From Anaerolineae bacterium (GTDB lineage Bacteria > Chloroflexota > Anaerolineae > Promineifilales > Promineifilaceae): a stretch of 64,000 nucleotides of DNA. Positions 58,880 to 64,000 of the stretch are shown here, one piece after another. The stretch covers positions 20,026-84,025 of the forward strand of contig JADLAX010000015.1 in assembly GCA_020848035.1 (NCBI GenBank), written 5' to 3'. Every line of letters begins with the position of its first letter. Position 1 is the first letter of the stretch. The translations under genes were made by a program, and so were the position numbers. Below the pieces are notes generated by a model that saw only the letters and a list, made by a program, of their open reading frames with translations, did not search any database and was not told the origin of the DNA.

Positions 58880-60754
58880 ATGGCGTACACACCTCCTGAA
58901 AACATCCAAGAGCTTCTCAAAAAGCTGCCCACCAAACCCGGCGTTTATTTACATAAAGATAAACACGGCACAATTATCTACGTGGGCAAGGCGATTAACC
59001 TGCGCAACCGAGTGCGGTCTTATTTCCACACCAACGTTGATTCCATCAAAACCCAGCGCCTGCGCCGCGAAATTACCGACCTGGAAATCATCACCACCGA
59101 ATCGGAGCTGGAAGCGCTGCTGCTGGAAAATACGCTTATCAAGAAGCACCGCCCCAAGTACAACGTCCGCCTGAAGGATGACAAACGCTACCCGTACATC
59201 AAAGTCCATTGGGCCGATCCGTACCCCAAAGTGACCGTCACCCGGCGCATGGACCGCGACGGTTCGCGCTATTTTGGGCCGTACACTTCCGTCTGGGCCG
59301 TACACCAGTCGCTGGACATGCTGCGCAAAATCTTCCCCTACCTCACCTGCGATCGGGTGATCAACGGCCAGGATGAGCGGGCCTGCCTGTATTTCGATAT
59401 TAAGTTGTGCAACGGGCCTTGTATCGGCGCGGTGAACCAGCAGCAGTACCGTGACATGATCCAATCCCTGATGGATTTCCTCAGCGGTAAATCGGAGCAC
59501 ATCGTTAAAGCAGTCCAGACCAAAATGGAAAAAGCGGCCGAAGATCTCAACTTTGAAAAAGCGGCCGATTATCGCGACCAGCTCAAAGCGATCAACCTGG
59601 TGGTGTCCAAACAAAAGGTCATCTCGGCCGCCAATGCCGACCAGGACGTGATTGCTTTTGCCCGTGAGCAGGGCGATGCCTGCGTGCAAATCTTCTTCAT
59701 CCGCTATGGCAAGTTGATTGGTCGGGAATATTTCATGCTGGAGGGAACCGAAGGGGAAAGTGATGAAACGGTGCTGAGCGACTTCCTGACCCAGTTCTAT
59801 GACGACGCGGCTCACATCCCGCGTGAGGTGCTGCTGCCCAACCAGGTGGCCGAGGCGATGGTGATCGAGGAGTGGCTGCGGCGTAAGCGCAGCACCAAGG
59901 TCACCATTCAGGTGCCCACGCGCGGCCGGAAGAAAGAGCTGGTGGAGATGGTGAAAACCAACGCTGAGGACACGCTAGGCACGATTCGCCAGCAGTGGGC
60001 GGCCGATCGCTCCAAGCACGTCACGGCGATGGCTGAGCTGCAAGAAGCGCTGAGTTTGCCCGCGCCGCCCGCCCGCATCGAGTGTTACGACATCAGCCAC
60101 ACGCAGGGCGCGCAGACGGTGGCCTCGATGGTGGTGTTTGTGCAGGGGGCGCCGAAGAAAAGCGATTACCGCCGCTTCAACGTGATGACCGTGGGCAACG
60201 ATGACTACGGCGCGATGAAAGAGGTGCTGACACGCCGCTTCGAGCGCTACAAGGAGTCGTTGGCGGGTGAACTGCATGATCCCAACCTGATCGGCCAGCA
60301 GAAAAAGGAGACGGCGTGGTCGCTGCTGCCCGATTTGCTGATTGTCGATGGCGGCAAGGGGCAGTTGGCGATGGCCATGGACGTGCTGCGCGAGTTTGGC
60401 CTGGAAAGCGAGGTGCCGGTGACCGGCCTGGCCAAGCAGGAAGAAGAGCTGTTTGTGCCGGGCAAAGCGGCCTCGATTTTGCTGCCGCGCCGCTCGGAGG
60501 CGCTGTACCTGGTGCAGCGGGTGCGCGACGAGGCGCACCGCTTTGCCAACACGGGCCACCGCAAGCGGCGGGCCAAGGCGGGTGTCGCCTCTATTTTAGA
60601 CAGCATACCGGGGGTGGGTCCCAAGCGGCGCAAGCAGCTGCTGACCCATTTTGGTTCGCTGGACGATTTGCGTACGGCGACGATGGAGGAGATTGCCTCG
60701 GTGCCGGGCATTCCGGTGGAGGTGGCGGAAGCGGTGAAGGCACATCTAGCGTAG
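58880..60754 (+). CDS. uvrC: Excinuclease ABC subunit C
   Basis: Makes both incisions in nucleotide excision repair. 624 residues, normal length. GIY-YIG domain: LPTKPGVYLHKDKHGTIIYVGKAINLRNRVRSYF (segments, 15-50). Linker cysteine region LYFDIKLCNGPCIGAV near 170, UVR motif EDLNFEKAADYRDQLKAI near 222, UvrC_RNaseH catalytic DGGKGQL near 490, and two helix-hairpin-helix motifs at the end (SIPGVGPKRRKQLLTHFGS and ASVPGIPVEVAEAV). No ACGGCCGT occurs in this gene. Confidence 0.97.
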   Translation: MAYTPPENIQELLKKLPTKPGVYLHKDKHGTIIYVGKAINLRNRVRSYFHTNVDSIKTQRLRREITDLEIITTESELEALLLENTLIKKHRPKYNVRLKDDKRYPYIKVHWADPYPKVTVTRRMDRDGSRYFGPYTSVWAVHQSLDMLRKIFPYLTCDRVINGQDERACLYFDIKLCNGPCIGAVNQQQYRDMIQSLMDFLSGKSEHIVKAVQTKMEKAAEDLNFEKAADYRDQLKAINLVVSKQKVISAANADQDVIAFAREQGDACVQIFFIRYGKLIGREYFMLEGTEGESDETVLSDFLTQFYDDAAHIPREVLLPNQVAEAMVIEEWLRRKRSTKVTIQVPTRGRKKELVEMVKTNAEDTLGTIRQQWAADRSKHVTAMAELQEALSLPAPPARIECYDISHTQGAQTVASMVVFVQGAPKKSDYRRFNVMTVGNDDYGAMKEVLTRRFERYKESLAGELHDPNLIGQQKKETAWSLLPDLLIVDGGKGQLAMAMDVLREFGLESEVPVTGLAKQEEELFVPGKAASILLPRRSEALYLVQRVRDEAHRFANTGHRKRRAKAGVASILDSIPGVGPKRRKQLLTHFGSLDDLRTATMEEIASVPGIPVEVAEAVKAHLA

Positions 60755-60765
60755 GCGTTCTTTGA

Positions 60766-60832
60766 ACGTGGGAGATTAGAGATTGGAGATTGACCCAATC
60801 TCTAATCTCTAATCTCTAATCTCCAATTATCC
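60766..60832. repeat. GAGATTAG-word inverted repeat
   Basis: GGGAGATTAGAGATTGGAGA, then ATTGACCCAAT, then four iterations of CTCTAATCT. It lies between the ends of the convergent uvrC and PKD-protein genes and may act as a terminator hairpin, though without a T-run. Confidence 0.88.
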
Positions 60833-60833
60833 C

Positions 60834-63665
60834 CTAGTTTTTGATCAAAACCGGTAGATAGATTTTGTAATCCGGCAGGGCAATGTCGATGGTGTGGGTT
60901 TGGCTGACGCTGAAGCCGGTGCTGTTTACGGCCGTTACCACCACACTCTTACTTCCCGCACTGCTCCAATTGAGCGTCACCGTGTTACTGAGGCCGCCCG
61001 TGCTGGTAATTGGGTCATGGCCGGTGATTTCCCAGGTGTAGGTGACCGGGGTGGTGGTGGTGAGCGGGCTGATGGCGGCGGTGAAGTTGTAGCTGGTGTT
61101 GGTCGCGCCGCTGGTGGGGCCGGTGATCGCCACGGAATCGGCGGCCACGTCTGGTGCGGTGATGTGGAGGGTGTGGCTTTGGCTGACGGGAGTGCCGGTG
61201 CTGTTTACGGCCGTTACCGTCACCACTTTCTCCCCCGCACTGCTCCACTCCAGCGTGACCGTGTTGCTGAGGCCGTCGGTGTTGGTAATTGTGCCGTGGT
61301 CGCTGATCTCCCAGATGTAGGTGATGGGCGTGGCGGTGTGGTCTGGGCTCACGGTGGCGGTGAAGCTGTAGCTGACGGCCGTCTCGCCTGCCGTCGGCCC
61401 GGCAATGGCCACGGAACTGGGCGCGGTGGCCAGCTGGCCGCAGCTGGTATCAAAACCCACAAATTCCAGCAGCAGCCACTGGTTGTCTACGTTGTAGCCC
61501 AACAGACGGAAGATGGCGAACTGGGAGGTTTGGTAATTTACAGCGCCGCCGCTTGTCGCATTTTCCCAAACGGGTAACCGTAAGGTGCGCTCCAGGTCGA
61601 TGTGGGTTTCTAGCTGTCCTTGTACCGAGGCCGAGGTGATGAGGTTGCTGCTGCTGCCCGCAATCCAGTCACCGATTTGCAGCGTCTGGTCGGTGGGATC
61701 ACCGGGTTCAATGTAGCCGCGCACGGGAAAAGAGAAGCCAGAGCCGGGTACGGCCGTTCCGCCATCGCCATGATCGGTGTAATCGAGTGAGTCGCCCGGC
61801 CAGGTGAGACTATTGGCCAACGTGTTGGCAGTGGCGGGAATGCCCGTGTTCCACACCAGCCAGCCAAAGTCGCCGCTGTCCGCGCCGTTATAAACCCGGA
61901 AAACATCGCCGGGCGTGGCGTCGAGCAAGGCGATGCCTTCCTGATGATCCAGGAAGCTGGCGTAGGCCGGTGGGTTGGCGGGGTAGGTAAATTCGGCTGA
62001 GGCAGGATAAGGGTTGCTGCCCACGCCCGGCGCCGTCACGGATAGTGTTCCTGCCTGGATGCCAAGGGGGAAAGCGGAACAGCCTGGGGTTGAATTGTCA
62101 GGTAACGGCAACTGGACTTGGGGCATTTGCCAGGTGTAGGTGTCGTAGTAACCGCCATCGTAACGAACCATGAGGCGACCGCCATAAAATGGCGTGCAAT
62201 TGTCGGCGGTGGGATTTTGCCAGTCGCAGCTGCTCAAATCGCCCGGAATAGGGATTTGGTAGGGTGGGCTAACCCATTGCGTTGGGCAGCTTCCGGGGGC
62301 ACAGCGCCCACCGGGAGGGACTCCATCAGGATCGGCTTGACCGGAGACAGCATAAGCCATTGCCCAGTCGGTTTGGGTGGGATCATAGCCCAATGAGGTC
62401 GATGCGGGTGTGAACGCGAGGGTATCGAAGTAGAAAACGATGGGTCCCTGGGCCCCTGAATCACTGTCAAAAAGGTGGAGGGAGAGCGTTTCTCCAGCCA
62501 ATTCCGGGCCGATATAAGCTATAGGAATATCTACTGGATTGTCGAAGACTGAATTTTGGACGAGGATGTTTACGGCCGTAATTTCCACCCCAGCCGCATC
62601 ATGCGAACCCGGATGATTGAGAAGATAAACGTTTCGCGCATTCACTTCACTGGGAATAGTGTTGACATAACTCGGCGGCCCGGCCCAAACCTCGTACCCG
62701 TTTTCTGAGGTGCCGCTCATCGCCTGCACATCCAGGTAGAGGTATCGTCCACCGGTTGCAGGATCCACAAAAATGTTGGGCACATCGGTCGTCAGGTCTA
62801 CTTCAAAGCTGTCGATGGTGCGGGCAGTGGCTGGCACGCTGGCGCCTGGGTCATCGACGCTAGAAAACGGTATGTTTGCTCCAGGAGAGACCCAGCGCAT
62901 GTCGGTGAGATGTTCACCGGTATCGCGTACGCCGTCGCCCGTTTGGCCAAAGTAATCTACCAACGGGATTTTCGCAATGGTCTCATCTGGATTTTGGGCA
63001 AAGTAAGAAAGGCTGTACCGAGTCTGAGTATTGGCACTGGTCGTGTAACTGGCCGGACTACCACACGCAGTGGGCGAAGTTCGGATGCGATTTTCGTCGA
63101 TGCGTACGAACCAGTAAGGATTGATCTGGTCAAGATCAAGATTAGGTGCAGCGTTGACCAAATCAAGTTCATCAGTGCGCAGCATGCAAGGTTCCGTGCG
63201 ACTTGAGCTGCCTCCATTTGTGCCGCAGGTTTTGATGGCAGTGGCACCCAGGCCATTATTGATGGCGGTGTTTGAGCGGTTAATGGTGAAGCTGTTATTA
63301 GGAGTGTTCATGGAGTCCGGGTCAAAGAGCTCGACCCGAATCACATCATACGCATAAGTTGGCGGAATGTAGATGCGGTAGGTGAAGGTGTAAGGGCCAG
63401 GTGCGAATATGCTGTCCAGCGGTGAGTAGGGATCGCCCATGTGGATGCAGCTGCCAGGCCCCAAAATGGCCTGATTCGAGGTGGCGATACGGCCGTCTCT
63501 TGCCGTGCGGCTGGTAATTACCCCCAATCCAGGGTAGATCGGGTCCACGGGCGTGGTGGCCTGGGGGGCGGGCGTTGACGCCGCTTTTAGCTGGCGAGTG
63601 GTCACATAAACAGTGCTAAACAAAACAATAAACAGGCTCACAACCCAGATTGCTTTTTTCATCAC
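60834..63665 (-). CDS. Large secreted protein with PKD-like repeats and YLPVLIKN tail
   Basis: 943 residues. Signal peptide MMKKAIWVVSLFIVLFSTVYV; then a region of about 700 residues rich in Y, P, D and N without a domain I can name (several cysteine pairs, a calcium-type acidic texture), and two tandem PKD/Ig-like domains of about 90 residues each (about 750-840 and 845-930). The two repeats share TYxWEI, GLSNTVTLxWSSAG and VVTAVNSTG. It ends DYKIYLPVLIKN, a hydrophobic-basic tail that I associate with exported Chloroflexota proteins. Likely a surface or matrix protein. Confidence 0.85.
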   Translation of the reverse strand: MMKKAIWVVSLFIVLFSTVYVTTRQLKAASTPAPQATTPVDPIYPGLGVITSRTARDGRIATSNQAILGPGSCIHMGDPYSPLDSIFAPGPYTFTYRIYIPPTYAYDVIRVELFDPDSMNTPNNSFTINRSNTAINNGLGATAIKTCGTNGGSSSRTEPCMLRTDELDLVNAAPNLDLDQINPYWFVRIDENRIRTSPTACGSPASYTTSANTQTRYSLSYFAQNPDETIAKIPLVDYFGQTGDGVRDTGEHLTDMRWVSPGANIPFSSVDDPGASVPATARTIDSFEVDLTTDVPNIFVDPATGGRYLYLDVQAMSGTSENGYEVWAGPPSYVNTIPSEVNARNVYLLNHPGSHDAAGVEITAVNILVQNSVFDNPVDIPIAYIGPELAGETLSLHLFDSDSGAQGPIVFYFDTLAFTPASTSLGYDPTQTDWAMAYAVSGQADPDGVPPGGRCAPGSCPTQWVSPPYQIPIPGDLSSCDWQNPTADNCTPFYGGRLMVRYDGGYYDTYTWQMPQVQLPLPDNSTPGCSAFPLGIQAGTLSVTAPGVGSNPYPASAEFTYPANPPAYASFLDHQEGIALLDATPGDVFRVYNGADSGDFGWLVWNTGIPATANTLANSLTWPGDSLDYTDHGDGGTAVPGSGFSFPVRGYIEPGDPTDQTLQIGDWIAGSSSNLITSASVQGQLETHIDLERTLRLPVWENATSGGAVNYQTSQFAIFRLLGYNVDNQWLLLEFVGFDTSCGQLATAPSSVAIAGPTAGETAVSYSFTATVSPDHTATPITYIWEISDHGTITNTDGLSNTVTLEWSSAGEKVVTVTAVNSTGTPVSQSHTLHITAPDVAADSVAITGPTSGATNTSYNFTAAISPLTTTTPVTYTWEITGHDPITSTGGLSNTVTLNWSSAGSKSVVVTAVNSTGFSVSQTHTIDIALPDYKIYLPVLIKN

Positions 63666-64000
63666 ATTTCCTCTTTGCCATACGACTGTGCCGCGCGCAG
63701 TGCGGCGAACGACTGTTTTGATAAATTTTCCCCATTCAGCGAGTTGGTTGAATCTAAAAACGTGGCACGGGCAAAAAGAAAACCCGCAAACGATTTCGGT
63801 ATTTTAACCTGAATCATCTGCGGGGAAACATACAAAATTGATTAAGACCTGGCAAGCACCTGGGTGTTGGTGAAAGGGTTTTTCAGTGTTTGAAAAAGTG
63901 CCCAAGAGCTAACGGTTGAGTTGGCAAGCCATAGACCAATCAAAAATACGACGTGCCTCAGGTAAATTGGCATAGCCTAACTTTAGCGTCAAACCAATCA
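63666..64000. other. Upstream region of the PKD-protein gene
   Basis: Holds the ribosome site (GAGGAAAT) of the gene at 63665 and a CCGCGCGCAGTGCGG-type hairpin near 63690. I see no gene in the remaining bases to the window edge. Confidence 0.5.

Noticed and set aside
1..64000. tRNA, rRNA or tmRNA genes
   Set aside because: I read the gaps on both strands for cloverleaf ends and T-loop GTTCGANTC patterns and found none convincing.

Overview
This 64 kb stretch looks like ordinary chromosome from an aerobic, GC-rich, free-living bacterium, most likely a member of the Chloroflexota (Anaerolineae / Promineofilum-like lineages). The evidence is indirect: an sdhCDA respiratory operon, secreted proteins with PTPTP-rich tails or a C-terminal IYLPVLIKN-like tail, fasciclin, NACHT-HEAT and BNR+MoaD gene types, many small 'general resistance' enzymes, and the very heavy load of short intergenic repeats. 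No tRNA, rRNA, CRISPR array, prophage or conjugative gene was found.

Layout. 1-2.7 kb: sdhA (cut by the window edge), sdhD and sdhC on the minus strand. 3-7.5 kb: a plus-strand run of a GNAT protein, an R3H-domain ATPase and tmk, then convergent fmdB, then gmk. 7.6-15.2 kb: a secreted S8 protease, a membrane-anchored NACHT-HEAT protein and a two-domain fasciclin protein. 15.3-17 kb: a low-GC patch with three small membrane proteins and gene debris. 17-32.2 kb: a mostly minus-strand stretch with gpsA, hydrolases, a TPR protein, a PIG-L deacetylase, acpS, two M16 peptidase-type proteins (one catalytic, one without the zinc motif), a methyltransferase, a CLC-type channel, ugd, an FAD oxidoreductase and an LPG-synthase-like membrane protein. 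32.8-35.4 kb: mutS. 35.5-47.7 kb: about twenty small single-domain genes (HxlR and AraC regulators, RibD/DHFR-like reductases, VOC, DinB, DUF1801, MGMT-like, PPOX, DUF6157, DUF1697, YdeI) and a BNR-repeat + MoaD pair. 47.8-52 kb: an iron operon, DtxR-type regulator - feoA - feoA - feoB - feoC-like, behind a CRP-type palindrome and a DtxR-type palindrome. 52-58.6 kb: dus, pcm, a REP-associated transposase inside its own repeat array, an M20 peptidase and an anti-sigma/ECF-sigma pair. 58.9-63.7 kb: uvrC and a large secreted PKD-type protein.

Two features dominate the DNA itself. First, the octamer palindrome ACGGCCGT occurs about 100 times by my eye count (roughly one per 640 bases, against one or two expected), inside and between genes: a highly iterated palindrome comparable in style to cyanobacterial HIP1. 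Second, many intergenic gaps hold an inverted repeat made of short iterated words (for example GTGAAACG, AAGTGAAAAGT, GAGATTAG, GGTAATCG, TAATTGGG). Copies have been built into genes: two word families form an in-frame insert in mutS, and the ends of feoC, dus and pcm are written in repeat sequence.
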